From Pseudorhodoferax sp. Leaf274 (GTDB lineage: Bacteria; Pseudomonadota; Gammaproteobacteria; Burkholderiales; Burkholderiaceae_C), in the NCBI RefSeq assembly GCF_001422445.1, contig NZ_LMNA01000030.1, positions 270,810-334,809 on the forward strand: DNA of 64,000 bases, read 5' to 3'. Of the stretch, positions 33,009-42,506 are shown piece after piece; position 1 is the stretch's first letter, and each line of letters starts with the position of its first letter. The notes under the pieces were generated by a model. The model ran no database searches. It saw nothing but the letters and a program-made list of their open reading frames with translations, and was not told the DNA's origin. The translations under genes and the position numbers were made by a program.

Positions 33009-36000
33009 TCACAGCGCATCGGGACAGCGGAAGGTCTGCATCTCGCGCATGCGCAGCGGGTTGATGGCGCTGGCCGAGATCACCTCCAGCTTGGCCTTCT
33101 TGCCCTGCAGGTCCAGCAGCACGGTGAACCGCTCGGGCTGGGCCGAGGGCTGCACCTCGAACCTGTTGATCAGCCGCAGCAGCGCCCAAGGGCCTTCGAA
33201 CAGCTGCGGTGCGTCGGCGTCGGCATGGATCCGGATCTGCGAGGCGACCTTGCTGCTCGGCCAGGTGACGGTCTGCGCTGCCGTGCTGGCGGCGGAGAAC
33301 TTCAGCGGCTGGCCATCGATGTCCAGCGTCAGCTCCTTCATGCCCTCGCCCATCTCCAGCACGCGCAGGTCGACCTTGAAGCCCGGCTGCTTGCCGCCGT
33401 TGCGGAAGAAGGCCTCCTTGATGCGCGCGGCACGCTGGAAGTCGGCCAGCGCGGCACCGCCGGCGGGCTTGCTGCCATCGGTCAGCGGGCGGTAGGCCCA
33501 CGGCGTGACGCCGGTGTCGACCACGGCGGCCAGGCGGCGCTGGTAGAACTCGTCCAGCATGCCGCCAACGCCGAACAGCTGGCCGAAGTCGTCCGGCAGC
33601 ACATCGGACTTGGACCCCAGTGCGAACGGGTAGCGGCCCGCCACCGTCTTGCTGCAGAAGCTGGCGATGGGCTGCAACTCGGCCGACAGCCCCTGGCGCT
33701 CGGCCGTGCGGCTCTGGCTGGCGCCGGCGTCGGCCAGCGATTCGAGCATGGACTTGATCGGCTCGGGCTGCAGCGCCGCGGCGGCCTTGGCCGCGCCGCC
33801 GCCCGCGCCCGGCGGCGGGGGCGACTTGCTCTTCTGCGCGGCGTCCACCGCGGTCAGCTGCACATAGACCTCGTTGAACAGCTTCATCGTTTCCTCGATC
33901 GGCGCAGGCGTGCCGGCCACGAGCCGGTGGATGCGGGCGAAATGGTCGTCGACCATGGCCTCGATCGGGCGGCCCGGCGCACTGCCGCTGTCGGCCTCGG
34001 GCTTGCCGCCCGCCAATGCCGCCAGCGCCTGTTGCGCCTTGCTGGCCTGGCCGGCCAGCCCGGTGGCAGCGAGCGCGCCCGCGGCGCCCGGGGCCTTGGC
34101 GGCCTCCAGCGCCATCGCCTCCAGCTGGGTCTCGCGCGCCACCGCGCGCAGGTAGGCGGTCAGCGGCGAATCGGGCGCGGCCAGCACGCGCGCCACGGCC
34201 AGGCTGCGGTCCAGCCCGCCGAGCTTGACCAGCCGCACATCGGCCAGGTACTGGTCCCACACCTTGATGTATTCCTGCAGGTACAGGCGGCGCACGCGGG
34301 TGTCCAGGTCCTCGGCGCCGACGCTGGCCTTGCCCAGCGCGTTGACAGGTGTCTTCACGTCGAGCACCCAGCGCTCTTCCTGTGCCAGTTGCTTGGCCAC
34401 CGCCGTGACCGAGCCCTTGAAGGTCTTGAAGTAGGCCTCCCGCGTGAACAGCCCCGGCACGCCGCGCGTGATCGGCTGGCCGCTGGCGCGCTCGAACACC
34501 TGCGCGGCGTTGGGCCCACCGGCCGATGCCACCGAGAACTCGGGGAAGTCGCTGCCGACGCGGGCGCGCTTGAGGCGGCTGAAGACGCGGTACTCCAGCG
34601 GGTAGGCCACCAGCATGTCGCGCACGTTGGCGACCAGCGTCCGGTCGATCGGCGCCAGGGCGGCCGGCGCGCCGCGCGAGAGCGCGGCCTGCAGGTGTGC
34701 GCTCAAGGCTTCGCGCTGCTCGGCGCTGAGCGTGGCCGACAGGTTCATGTCCCAGTCCAGCGTGACCCAGTTGGCCAGCGCCTCGGCATCGAAGTGCTCG
34801 GGCGTGTACAGCATGAGGTAGCCCTTGAGCGCCTCGTAGGCCAGCTCCAGGTTGTTGCGGTTGACCGCGCGCAGCCGCTCTTCCAGGCGCCGCGCCACGC
34901 GCGGCAGCAGCGCATGGTCCAGCAGGTGCTGGTAGCCGATGTTGGCGCCGGCGCCCACATAGTCGCCCTGGTACAGCCCCAGCGTGTTCAGCAGCGGCGG
35001 CGCGTCCAGCGCGAAGCCCGTGGGCACGGGCGCGGCAACCACCTGGTTCAGCACCTGCGGCAGGGCCGTGACATCGCCGTTGGCGGCCGGTGGCAGGGCG
35101 TCGACCGCGCGCTTGACCTCCGGCAGCCGCGCCTCGATCTCGGCCAGGTAGGCCTTGTTGCGGCTGTAGCTCACGCCCCAGCCCGCCAGCACGCCCAGGC
35201 TCACCAGCGCCAGCAGGCCCACGCCGGCCAGGCGCAGCCGGCGGCGGCGCACCTCGGCCTGCCGGTTCTCGCCGACCAGCCCCTGCTCGGCGAAGACCAC
35301 CTCCTTGAGCAGCCGGCTCAGGAAGAAGCTCTTGCCGCGCGCCGACGCCACCGGCGGCGCCTTGCCGTTCACGCCGAAGGTACGCGCCAGCGTGCCCATC
35401 ACGCGGTCGATCGGCGTGCCCTCCTGCGTGCCGCTGGTGAAGTACACGCCGCGCAGCAGCGCGCGCTGCTCGAGCGCGGCGCCGCCGTCGAACACCTGCT
35501 CCAGGAAGCCGCCCAGCAGGCCCTTGAGGCCGCCGAACTGCTGCGGGAAGGCAAAGATCGCCGCGCGCTTGCGCACATCGCCCTCGGCCTGCATGGCGTC
35601 CAGCAGCCGGTCGCGCAGGCGCTTTTCCAGCGCCGCGAACTCGCTGCCGAACTGCTGCATCGGGCTGTCGGTGCCGTGCGGGTCGTAGGTGTAGCTGAAG
35701 CCCCAGACCTGGTCGCGCTCTTCCTTGCCCAGGTCGCCGAAGGTCTCGTTGAAGCCGGCCACCAGGTCGGTCTTGGTGACCAGCACATACACCGGCGGGC
35801 GCACGCCCAGGCGCTCGTGCAGCTCCTGCAGGCGGGTGCGCAGGCGCATCGCGTGGTCCTTGCGGTCGGCCGGGCTCTGCTGCAGCAGGTCCTGCACGTT
35901 GACCGTGAGCATCACGCCGTTGATGGGCCGGCGCGGGCGCGACTTGCGCAGCAGCGCGAGGAAGCTCTCCCAGGCCGATGCATCGGTCTTCTGCTCGGAC

Positions 36001-36587
36001 TGCTGCAGCGTGTAGCGGCCGGCGGTGTCGATCAGCACTGCGTCGTCGGTGAACCACCAGTCGCAGTTGCGCGTGCCGCCCACGCCCTTGACGGAAGCCT
36101 GGCCCATCTTGCCGGCCAGCGGGAAGGTCAGGCCGGCGTTCAGGAGCGCGGTGGTCTTGCCCGAGCCCGGCGCGCCGATGAACACGTACCAGGGCAGCTC
36201 GTAGAGGTACTGGCCGCGGTTGAACAGGCCGCGCCTGCCGGTCTTGCGCGCACTGTCCTGCAGCACGTTCAGGGCCTCGGCGAAGCGCTGGTCGAGCACC
36301 TGGGCTTCGCGGTCGGCGGACGAAGCCCCGCCCTTGATGCCGGCCAGCATCGCGGCGTTGGCGCGGCGGCGCTTGAGCCAGCGCCACAGCCACACCGCGG
36401 CGAAGGCGAGCACGATGAGCCCGATGACGAGCAGGCGCGCGCCCTCGCTGCCCAGGGGCGTGTGCCCCTTGAACGTGGCCAGCGGGCCGACCCACCACAC
36501 CACGGCCGACAGGCACAGCAGGCCCAGCAGGCCGAACACCACGGGATGCAGCAGCGGGCGCAGCAACGCTTGAGGGATCTTTTTCAT
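33009..36587 (-). CDS. tssM: T6SS membrane complex protein TssM (IcmF)
   Basis: 1192 aa, normal for the family. Two N-terminal membrane helices (about 15-35 and 50-70), a cytoplasmic GTPase-like domain with Walker A GAPGSGKTT (138-146), a third membrane helix near residue 455 (GVGLLALVSLGVLAGWGV), then a large periplasmic part of over 700 residues ending in the beta-rich domain that normally contacts TssJ. With TssL it forms the trans-envelope channel. It follows tssL by 10 bases in the order tssK-tssL-tssM. No TssJ partner gene was found in the window. Confidence 0.95.
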   Translation of the reverse strand: MKKIPQALLRPLLHPVVFGLLGLLCLSAVVWWVGPLATFKGHTPLGSEGARLLVIGLIVLAFAAVWLWRWLKRRRANAAMLAGIKGGASSADREAQVLDQRFAEALNVLQDSARKTGRRGLFNRGQYLYELPWYVFIGAPGSGKTTALLNAGLTFPLAGKMGQASVKGVGGTRNCDWWFTDDAVLIDTAGRYTLQQSEQKTDASAWESFLALLRKSRPRRPINGVMLTVNVQDLLQQSPADRKDHAMRLRTRLQELHERLGVRPPVYVLVTKTDLVAGFNETFGDLGKEERDQVWGFSYTYDPHGTDSPMQQFGSEFAALEKRLRDRLLDAMQAEGDVRKRAAIFAFPQQFGGLKGLLGGFLEQVFDGGAALEQRALLRGVYFTSGTQEGTPIDRVMGTLARTFGVNGKAPPVASARGKSFFLSRLLKEVVFAEQGLVGENRQAEVRRRRLRLAGVGLLALVSLGVLAGWGVSYSRNKAYLAEIEARLPEVKRAVDALPPAANGDVTALPQVLNQVVAAPVPTGFALDAPPLLNTLGLYQGDYVGAGANIGYQHLLDHALLPRVARRLEERLRAVNRNNLELAYEALKGYLMLYTPEHFDAEALANWVTLDWDMNLSATLSAEQREALSAHLQAALSRGAPAALAPIDRTLVANVRDMLVAYPLEYRVFSRLKRARVGSDFPEFSVASAGGPNAAQVFERASGQPITRGVPGLFTREAYFKTFKGSVTAVAKQLAQEERWVLDVKTPVNALGKASVGAEDLDTRVRRLYLQEYIKVWDQYLADVRLVKLGGLDRSLAVARVLAAPDSPLTAYLRAVARETQLEAMALEAAKAPGAAGALAATGLAGQASKAQQALAALAGGKPEADSGSAPGRPIEAMVDDHFARIHRLVAGTPAPIEETMKLFNEVYVQLTAVDAAQKSKSPPPPGAGGGAAKAAAALQPEPIKSMLESLADAGASQSRTAERQGLSAELQPIASFCSKTVAGRYPFALGSKSDVLPDDFGQLFGVGGMLDEFYQRRLAAVVDTGVTPWAYRPLTDGSKPAGGAALADFQRAARIKEAFFRNGGKQPGFKVDLRVLEMGEGMKELTLDIDGQPLKFSAASTAAQTVTWPSSKVASQIRIHADADAPQLFEGPWALLRLINRFEVQPSAQPERFTVLLDLQGKKAKLEVISASAINPLRMREMQTFRCPDAL

Positions 36588-36597
36588 GCGGGGTACC

Positions 36598-37971
36598 TCA
36601 CTCGGCCGGCTTGACGAACAGCGTCAGTTCGACGCGGCGGTTCCTGGCCCGGCCGGCCGCGCTGCCGTTGTCGGCCACGCTCTCGGCATCGGCGCGGCCT
36701 TCGGCGCGCACGCGTTCGGGTTTCAGGGTCTTGACCAGTTCGGCCTTGACCGTGTCCGCACGGTCCTGCGACAGGTGCCAGTTGGACGGGTAGCGCACGG
36801 TGCGGATCGGCTGGTTGTCGGTGTGGCCGGTGACCAGCACCTGGCCCTGGCCCGGGATCTCGGCCATGGCCTGCGCGATGCGCGGCAGCAGCGGGCGCAC
36901 GGCGCTGGAGATGGTGGCGCTGCCGGGCTCGAAGAAGCCGTCGCCCTTGACGGTGACGACCGACCGGTCGGCGAAGTCCTGCACCTGCACCAGGCCGGCC
37001 AGGATCTCCGGCTGCAGCAGCTGGGCCAGCCGCGGCGCGGCAGCGGGCGGCGGCGGTGGCGGCGGCGCCGAGGGGGCCGCCACCTGGGCGGCCTTGGCAT
37101 CGAGCGACTGCAGCACCGCGAAGGACGGCTGGGCCAGGTCGGCCAGCTGGAAGCGCAGGCCGATGAACACCAGCGTCAGCAAGAGCGCCGCGACCGAGGC
37201 GATGACCCACAGCGGCACGCCGTCGCGCAGGCGCACGCCGCCGGCCGGCTGGCCCTGCCAGCGCGGCGACAGCGCCTTCTCGTAGCTGCCGCGCTGCTGC
37301 TTGAGCATCTGGGCCAGGCGGTCGCGCACGCTGTCGAGCTGGGCGCGGCCGTTCTCGATGACCTTGTAGCGGCCCTCGAAGCCGAAGGAGAGCGCCACGT
37401 ACAGCAGCTCCAGCAAATTGCGGTTGCCGGCCACGTTCTCGGCCAGCTTGGACATCAGCTGGAACACCTTCTCGCCGCCCCAGGTCTCGTTGTGGAACTG
37501 CACCAGCAGGCTCTGGGCCGACCATGCGCCGGCCCCGCCCCACGGGGTGCTGGCGGCCGATTCGTCCAGCAGCGTGCACAGGATGTAGCGCGCCGCGATC
37601 ACCTGCTCGTTGGGCAGACCCTGCGCGCGGGCCTGGGTCTCGAACTTGCGCAGGCCGTCGGCCAGGGCCTCGCGCAGCCCGGCGGGATTGGCATGGTGCG
37701 CGGTCGCGCGCATGGTGGGCGCGGCGGTCAGCAGCGGCATCGCGGCGGCGACCAGCGGGTTCAGCCCGGTGGCGCTCAGCGCGTCCAGCGCCAGCGGCGC
37801 ATCGCGCCCGGCCGGTGCGCCGCCCGCGGGCGGCACCGGCGCGTCGGCGCCGCCACCTTGGGGGCCTGGGGTGGCCGCGGGCCGCACGGCCGCCCGCCCG
37901 GCCGACGGCTTGATCACCGTCTTGTCGGAATTGAAGGCCGCGAACGGGTCGTTCCTGTCGTCCTGGGTCAT
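36598..37971 (-). CDS. tssL: T6SS membrane complex protein TssL with OmpA peptidoglycan-binding domain
   Basis: 457 aa. Disordered Ala/Pro-rich N-terminus, a DotU/TssL cytoplasmic domain (about 75-270; ARYILCTLLDESAASTPWG; FFNETWGGEKVFQL in essence), one membrane helix (VIASVAALLLTLVFIGLRF, about 275-295), a Pro-rich linker, and a C-terminal OmpA-like domain with VLVTGHTDNQPIRT and RNRRVEL. Such fused TssL proteins anchor the membrane complex to peptidoglycan without a separate TagL. It starts 4 bases after the tssK stop. Confidence 0.95.
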   Translation of the reverse strand: MTQDDRNDPFAAFNSDKTVIKPSAGRAAVRPAATPGPQGGGADAPVPPAGGAPAGRDAPLALDALSATGLNPLVAAAMPLLTAAPTMRATAHHANPAGLREALADGLRKFETQARAQGLPNEQVIAARYILCTLLDESAASTPWGGAGAWSAQSLLVQFHNETWGGEKVFQLMSKLAENVAGNRNLLELLYVALSFGFEGRYKVIENGRAQLDSVRDRLAQMLKQQRGSYEKALSPRWQGQPAGGVRLRDGVPLWVIASVAALLLTLVFIGLRFQLADLAQPSFAVLQSLDAKAAQVAAPSAPPPPPPPAAAPRLAQLLQPEILAGLVQVQDFADRSVVTVKGDGFFEPGSATISSAVRPLLPRIAQAMAEIPGQGQVLVTGHTDNQPIRTVRYPSNWHLSQDRADTVKAELVKTLKPERVRAEGRADAESVADNGSAAGRARNRRVELTLFVKPAE

Positions 37972-37975
37972 GGCA

Positions 37976-39313
37976 TCAAGCCCTCACTGCCCACAATTGC
38001 AATTCGAGCCCGGGGAAATCGCCCGCGATGTGGATCGCCAGGCCGCCCGAGTTTTCCAGCTGCCGCCACATCTCGTTGCCGCGCGTCTCCAGCTCGAAGT
38101 AGTTGTAGCCGGCGTGGTAGGGGATCTGGCGCGGCGCGACCGGCAGCGGCCGCAGCAGCACGCCCGGCAGCTGCAGGTTGACCAGGTTGCGGATCTGCTC
38201 GACGGTGCCGATCTTGACCTGCGTCGGAAAGCGCGCGCGCAGCGCATCGCCCGGCAGCTGCGCGGCCACGGCCAGCACGAACTGGGCGCTGCGCTGCAGG
38301 GCCACGTCGGCGATGATGGCCACGCGGATGCCGTACTTGCGGTCCTGCAGCTCGATCGGGATGGCGGTCTGCTCCATCACCATCGACAGCGACTGGCGCA
38401 GGCTGTCCATCAGCGGCTTGAAGCAGCGCGCCGGGTCGTCGTGCAGGTAGGCCGGCAGGTCCGCCGGCCGGCGTCGTTCGCCGAAGGTGGCCAGGTCGCC
38501 GGCCAGCGAGACGGCGCCGAAATAGAACTCCTTGGGCGACAGGATCGAAGTCTGGCGCCACTGCGCCAGCAGCGGCTCGTGCCGGTTGATCGCCTCCAGC
38601 AGCAGGAAGTCGGCGATCTCGCCGACACCGGCGCGCCCGGGCTGGGCCAGCCGCGCGGCCAGTGCCTCGCCACGCTGGTGCAGCAGGCCGTGCAGCTCGC
38701 GCAGGTAGGACGCCAGGATCTCGTTGCCGCCGCTGTGCAGCGTGGGCGGGATGAAGGTGGTGTCCAGCACCAGCTTGTTGTCGGCGCGGCGTTCGACCAC
38801 GCGGCACAGGCCCAGCGTGGCGTAGCCTTCCTGCGCATCGCGGGCCAGCATGATGCGCAGGTGCAGCCGGCCGATCTGGATCGGCGCCATGCGCTCGCCC
38901 GTCACGTTGGTGTCGCCCACCTCGATCTCGGCGGCGGTGTAGCGCGGCGGCATGGAGCCGGCGTCGCCCTCGGCATCGGTCTCGGCCACGCCGGGGCGCT
39001 GCAGCGACAGCGCCAGCACCACGAGCTGGTCGCGCACGTCGGCCGGCACGTCCAGGGCGGCCGGCGCGGCGTCCTGGCCCGGGATGTCGAAGGCCACGCC
39101 GTCGGGCATCAGGCCCTGGGCCGCGTTCAGCGCGATCTTGCCCAGGTTCAGCGCGGCGTTGTCGATGGACAGGTTCAGGAAGCCCCAGCCATAGGCCTGC
39201 TGGGCGGCAGAGCGCTGCAGTTCCTGCGACAGGGTGTAGCGGTCATGCTGCTGGAAATGCTGGGGCTGCAGGAACATGCCCTCCGTCCAGATGACTTTGT
39301 TGGTCCACGTCAT
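37976..39313 (-). CDS. tssK: T6SS baseplate protein TssK
   Basis: 445 aa from ATG 39313, beginning VIWTEGMFLQPQHFQQHDRY, the strongly conserved TssK N-terminus. The middle and C-terminal parts also match the family (FLLLEAINRHEP; PLPVAPRQIPYHAGYNYFEL). TssK trimers link the baseplate to the TssL/TssM membrane complex. It lies between the PAAR-like gene (22 bases) and tssL (4 bases). Confidence 0.95.
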   Translation of the reverse strand: MTWTNKVIWTEGMFLQPQHFQQHDRYTLSQELQRSAAQQAYGWGFLNLSIDNAALNLGKIALNAAQGLMPDGVAFDIPGQDAAPAALDVPADVRDQLVVLALSLQRPGVAETDAEGDAGSMPPRYTAAEIEVGDTNVTGERMAPIQIGRLHLRIMLARDAQEGYATLGLCRVVERRADNKLVLDTTFIPPTLHSGGNEILASYLRELHGLLHQRGEALAARLAQPGRAGVGEIADFLLLEAINRHEPLLAQWRQTSILSPKEFYFGAVSLAGDLATFGERRRPADLPAYLHDDPARCFKPLMDSLRQSLSMVMEQTAIPIELQDRKYGIRVAIIADVALQRSAQFVLAVAAQLPGDALRARFPTQVKIGTVEQIRNLVNLQLPGVLLRPLPVAPRQIPYHAGYNYFELETRGNEMWRQLENSGGLAIHIAGDFPGLELQLWAVRA

Positions 39314-39335
39314 GGTTGTTTCACGATCCTGTCGG

Positions 39336-39722
39336 TCAGGGAATCTGGTGGGTGACCTGGCCTGCGAAGCTGATGCTGACGACGCCGGCAAAGGCGCACA
39401 TCAGCTTGCAGGTGTCGTCCAGGGCGGGGATGTTGGAGAGCAGCACCGTCGGCACGCCCGGCACCCAGGGCGCGGGGAACACCGGCACGCACGGCATGGG
39501 CGTGAGCACGCCCAGCGCGGCGGCGGTGGCGCTGGCCACGCTCGGGTTGGCCAGCGAGCTGCACATGCCGAACGGCGGCACGTTGGCGATGGGCTTGTTG
39601 TCCATGATGTTGCCGGCATCCATGTTGCTGGTCATGACCATCTTGGGCGTGGCGATGAACGTGGACGGCGCCATGCCGAAGGTGCATTGCAGCAGGGCGC
39701 CGGTGCAGACCTGGTTGGGCAT
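39336..39722 (-). CDS. PAAR-like protein (DUF4280 type)
   Basis: 128 aa from ATG 39722 (MPNQVCTGALLQCTFG). Features of the DUF4280 PAAR-like group: an N-terminal CTGALLQCTFGMAPS, then NIMDNKPIANVPPFGMCSSL, Pro-rich PVFPAPWVPG and a late Cys in DDTCKLMC. These proteins are thought to cap VgrG as the spike tip in T6SS lacking a classical PAAR gene, and may carry cargo. It is encoded between the PP2C phosphatase and tssK, not beside vgrG. Confidence 0.8.
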   Translation of the reverse strand: MPNQVCTGALLQCTFGMAPSTFIATPKMVMTSNMDAGNIMDNKPIANVPPFGMCSSLANPSVASATAAALGVLTPMPCVPVFPAPWVPGVPTVLLSNIPALDDTCKLMCAFAGVVSISFAGQVTHQIP

Positions 39723-39841
39723 GTCAGTGGTCCATGGCGCGGCGCGGCCGCGGCACTGGTTCTGCGAGGCCGGTGGCGGCTGCCCCTGAGGTGTATGGCA
39801 TGTCTGCACGGAGCGAGACAGCCGAACGGGGTGGGTTCATC

Positions 39842-40663
39842 TCAATGTCCTTTGCCGATCCACACCGTGATGGCGCTGAAGTTGTCGTGCGTGGCGTTGC
39901 CGGCGTGCGCCGCATTGCGCAGCACCAGCTGCTCCAGGGCCGTCAGCCAGGCGTGCGGGTCGGCCGCGCGCGCCAGGCTGGCGCTGAACTCCACCTCGTT
40001 GACGTATTCCCACAGGCCATCGGTGCACAGCAGAAACACATCGCCGTCTTGCAGGTGCCAGGGCTTGGTGGCGGTGGTGATGTGCAGGTGCTCGGCCTGC
40101 GTGCCCAGCGCCGACAGCAGCTCGCTGCGCCGCGGGTGGGTGCGCATCTGGTGGGGCTGCAGCAGCCCGGCCTCGACCAGCGACTGCACCACGCTGTGGT
40201 CGTGCGTGTGCGCCAGCATCTGGCCGCCGCGGAACAGGTACATGCGCGAATCGCCGGCGTGGCCCCACAGCGCCAGGCCTTGCTCCAGGTCGATGAACAG
40301 GCTCACCACGGTGGTGTGCATGTTGGCCTGCCCGGGCCCGTCCGCGCGGTGGTGGATGACGGTGGTGTTGGTGTCCAGCAGCAGGTCGTGCACCTCGTCG
40401 GGACGCGACAGCGGCGCGGCGGCGAACTGCTCGATGATGTGGCGCACCGCCAGCTTGGAGGCGATGTCGCCGCCGCCATGGCCGCCCGCGCCATCGGCCA
40501 CCACGCAGCACAGCTGCCGGTCCGAATGCCAGTGGCCGCAGGCGTCCTCGTTGTGGCTGCGCCCGCCCACGCGCGACATGATCGCCAGCGCGATCTGCGG
40601 CAGCGTGCCGCTGGCGCCCAGGCGCTCGGCCAGGGGCCCGGCCTCGGGCTCGGGCGCGTTCAC
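39842..40663 (-). CDS. pppA: PP2C-family Ser/Thr phosphatase (PppA type)
   Basis: 273 aa from GTG 40663, which overlaps the stop of the FHA gene (GTGA). PP2C metal and catalytic motifs are present in order: GRSHNEDA (Asp40), VVADGAGGHGGG (Asp57), GHAGDSRMYLF, LLCTDGLWEYV and HDNFSAITV. By analogy with PppA it would dephosphorylate the FHA protein and switch off sheath assembly, opposing the kinases encoded at 26059 and possibly 18721. Confidence 0.9.
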   Translation of the reverse strand: MNAPEPEAGPLAERLGASGTLPQIALAIMSRVGGRSHNEDACGHWHSDRQLCCVVADGAGGHGGGDIASKLAVRHIIEQFAAAPLSRPDEVHDLLLDTNTTVIHHRADGPGQANMHTTVVSLFIDLEQGLALWGHAGDSRMYLFRGGQMLAHTHDHSVVQSLVEAGLLQPHQMRTHPRRSELLSALGTQAEHLHITTATKPWHLQDGDVFLLCTDGLWEYVNEVEFSASLARAADPHAWLTALEQLVLRNAAHAGNATHDNFSAITVWIGKGH

Positions 40664-42468
40664 GGGCGGGGCTCCTTGAGCTGGTCGATGTGTTCCTCGT
40701 AGGCCTTCAGGAAGGCCTTGCCGAACAGGCTGTGGAAGTCGTCCTCGGCCTCTGCGCTGATCTGCGCGTAGTGCTCGGTGAACACTTCCCACATGCGCGC
40801 CTTGCGGCTGCCCGGCAGCAGGGACATGAGGCCCGAGCGCTGCGTCAGCCGGCCCTCCAGCTCGGCCGGGTCGAAGCGCTCCAGCATGCCGGCCAGGGCC
40901 GCGCGCATGCCGGCCACGAAGCCGAACTGGTGGGCGCGCAGGTCGTCGAAGGCGTCGTCCATGGCCTGCGCGGCCGGCATGAAGCCGCGCGTGGGCGGCG
41001 ACAGCAGGTGCTGCAGCGCGGCGTCGGCCGTGGGCGAGAACTTCAGCGGGTTGTTCTCGCGCGCGACGATCATCGTGGCCTCGGCGCGGACCTCGCGCTT
41101 GAGTGCGGCGCGGGCCACCAGCAGGTCCACCGTGCCCGCTGCGCAGGAGTGCATCAGCTGGCCGACCAGCCGCATGAGCTCGGGCGTGAGCCGGTCGATG
41201 CTGAGCCCCGGCACGGCCAGGCCTTCGCGGAACGCGGCCAGCAGCGCAGCCGTGTCGCCGTCCTGCGCGGCCGGCGTGTGTCCGGCGGCAGCGGCAGGCG
41301 CCGCGACAGGTGTTGCGGCCGGGCCGGGCGTGGCGGCCGGCGCCGGTTCCGGCCAGGGCTCCGGTGCTGCGGGAGCGGGCGCGGGCGGCGCCAGCGGGTC
41401 GGCCGCGGCGCGCCGGGCCGGCACGATCACCGTGTGCGAGGTGTCGGCCTGCTCCTGGCCCCAGGACAGCACGGCCCCGGCGGGCAGGGCAGCGGCGGGG
41501 GCCGACGCTGGCATCGGGGCCGGTGCTGGGGCAGGGGATGGGGCAGCGGATGGGGCAGCGGATGGCCCGGCCGGCGCGGCAGAAGGCGCCAGCCGCGAAG
41601 AGAACGGCTGGTTCAGCTCCGAGAAATCGTCGCGCGCGGCCGCGGCGCTGGCGCGGGGCGCGGCGTTCAGCGAGGCCATCGGGTCGGCATCGGCCGCCAT
41701 GTTGGGCAGAGCCGCCGGCGCACTCAGGGCGGAGTTGGCGAAGGGGTCGGCACCGGTGCCGCCGCCCGCCTTGAGGCCGAACAGATCGTCCAGCGAACTC
41801 TCGCCGCCGGCGGCGCCGCCCATCCCGGGGATCAGCGGCCCGGCGGACGCGGCGCCAGGGTCCAGGCCCAGCGGGTTGCCCGCGCCGAAGCCCGGCCTGG
41901 CGCTGGAGGCCGGGGCCGGCGTTTCCGGCGCGAACGGGTCCCAGTCTTCCGGGATGCCGCCGGCCATGGCCGGTGCGGCGGGCGGCGCCGGCATGGCGCG
42001 CTGGCCGCCGGCATTCGGCGCGGCCGGCGGCAAGCCCAGGCCGGCCAGCGGGTCGCGCAGCGGGGTGGCGCCGCCCGCGCGCTCGATGCTGGCGGCCGAT
42101 GCGGGGCCCAGCAGGTCGGCGAACGGGTCGCTGCCGGACGCCGCCTGCGCGCCCGGCGCGCCGGCCTTCACGGCCAGCACGTAGCCGCCGATCTGGATCT
42201 GGTCGCCGGCCTGGATGCGCTGTTCGCGGCCGTTGCCGACCGCCTGGCCATTGACCAGGATCGGGTTGGAGCCACGGTCGACGACGGCAAAGCCGCCATT
42301 GCGGAAGACCAGTTGCGCGTGCACGCGGGAGATGGCGCGGTCCGGGTCGGGCAGCACCATCTGGTTGGTGTCCGCGCGCCCGATGGTGCCACCCAGTTCG
42401 TCGAAGCTGGCACTCAGGCCGCTGTCGCCGGGCGCGCCGTTGTAGGAGATGACGGTCAGCGTGATCAC
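40660..42468 (-). CDS. tagH: FHA-domain T6SS regulator (TagH/Fha type)
   Basis: 602 aa from GTG 42468 (VITLTVISYNG), preceded by AGGAAAG. The N-terminal FHA domain (about 5-100) has GGTIGRADTNQMVLPD, AISRVHAQLVF and the late NGQAVGN loop for phosphothreonine binding. A long Pro/Ala/Gly-rich linker leads to the conserved TagH C-terminal domain (about 400-600; RLVGQLMHSCAAGTVDLL; NPLKFSPTADAALQHLL). It should bind a phosphorylated kinase or itself be phosphorylated to promote secretion. It is directly coupled to the phosphatase gene. Confidence 0.9.
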   Translation of the reverse strand: MITLTVISYNGAPGDSGLSASFDELGGTIGRADTNQMVLPDPDRAISRVHAQLVFRNGGFAVVDRGSNPILVNGQAVGNGREQRIQAGDQIQIGGYVLAVKAGAPGAQAASGSDPFADLLGPASAASIERAGGATPLRDPLAGLGLPPAAPNAGGQRAMPAPPAAPAMAGGIPEDWDPFAPETPAPASSARPGFGAGNPLGLDPGAASAGPLIPGMGGAAGGESSLDDLFGLKAGGGTGADPFANSALSAPAALPNMAADADPMASLNAAPRASAAAARDDFSELNQPFSSRLAPSAAPAGPSAAPSAAPSPAPAPAPMPASAPAAALPAGAVLSWGQEQADTSHTVIVPARRAAADPLAPPAPAPAAPEPWPEPAPAATPGPAATPVAAPAAAAGHTPAAQDGDTAALLAAFREGLAVPGLSIDRLTPELMRLVGQLMHSCAAGTVDLLVARAALKREVRAEATMIVARENNPLKFSPTADAALQHLLSPPTRGFMPAAQAMDDAFDDLRAHQFGFVAGMRAALAGMLERFDPAELEGRLTQRSGLMSLLPGSRKARMWEVFTEHYAQISAEAEDDFHSLFGKAFLKAYEEHIDQLKEPRP

Positions 42469-42506
42469 GGGTTCTTTCCTCTCGGTCTCAGGCCTGCGCG
42501 GGTCGG

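Noticed and set aside
33225-36614. 1129-codon plus-strand frame opposite tssM
   Set aside because: Antisense shadow of a clear tssM; the His/Arg/Gln-rich translation is typical of the opposite strand in high-GC DNA.
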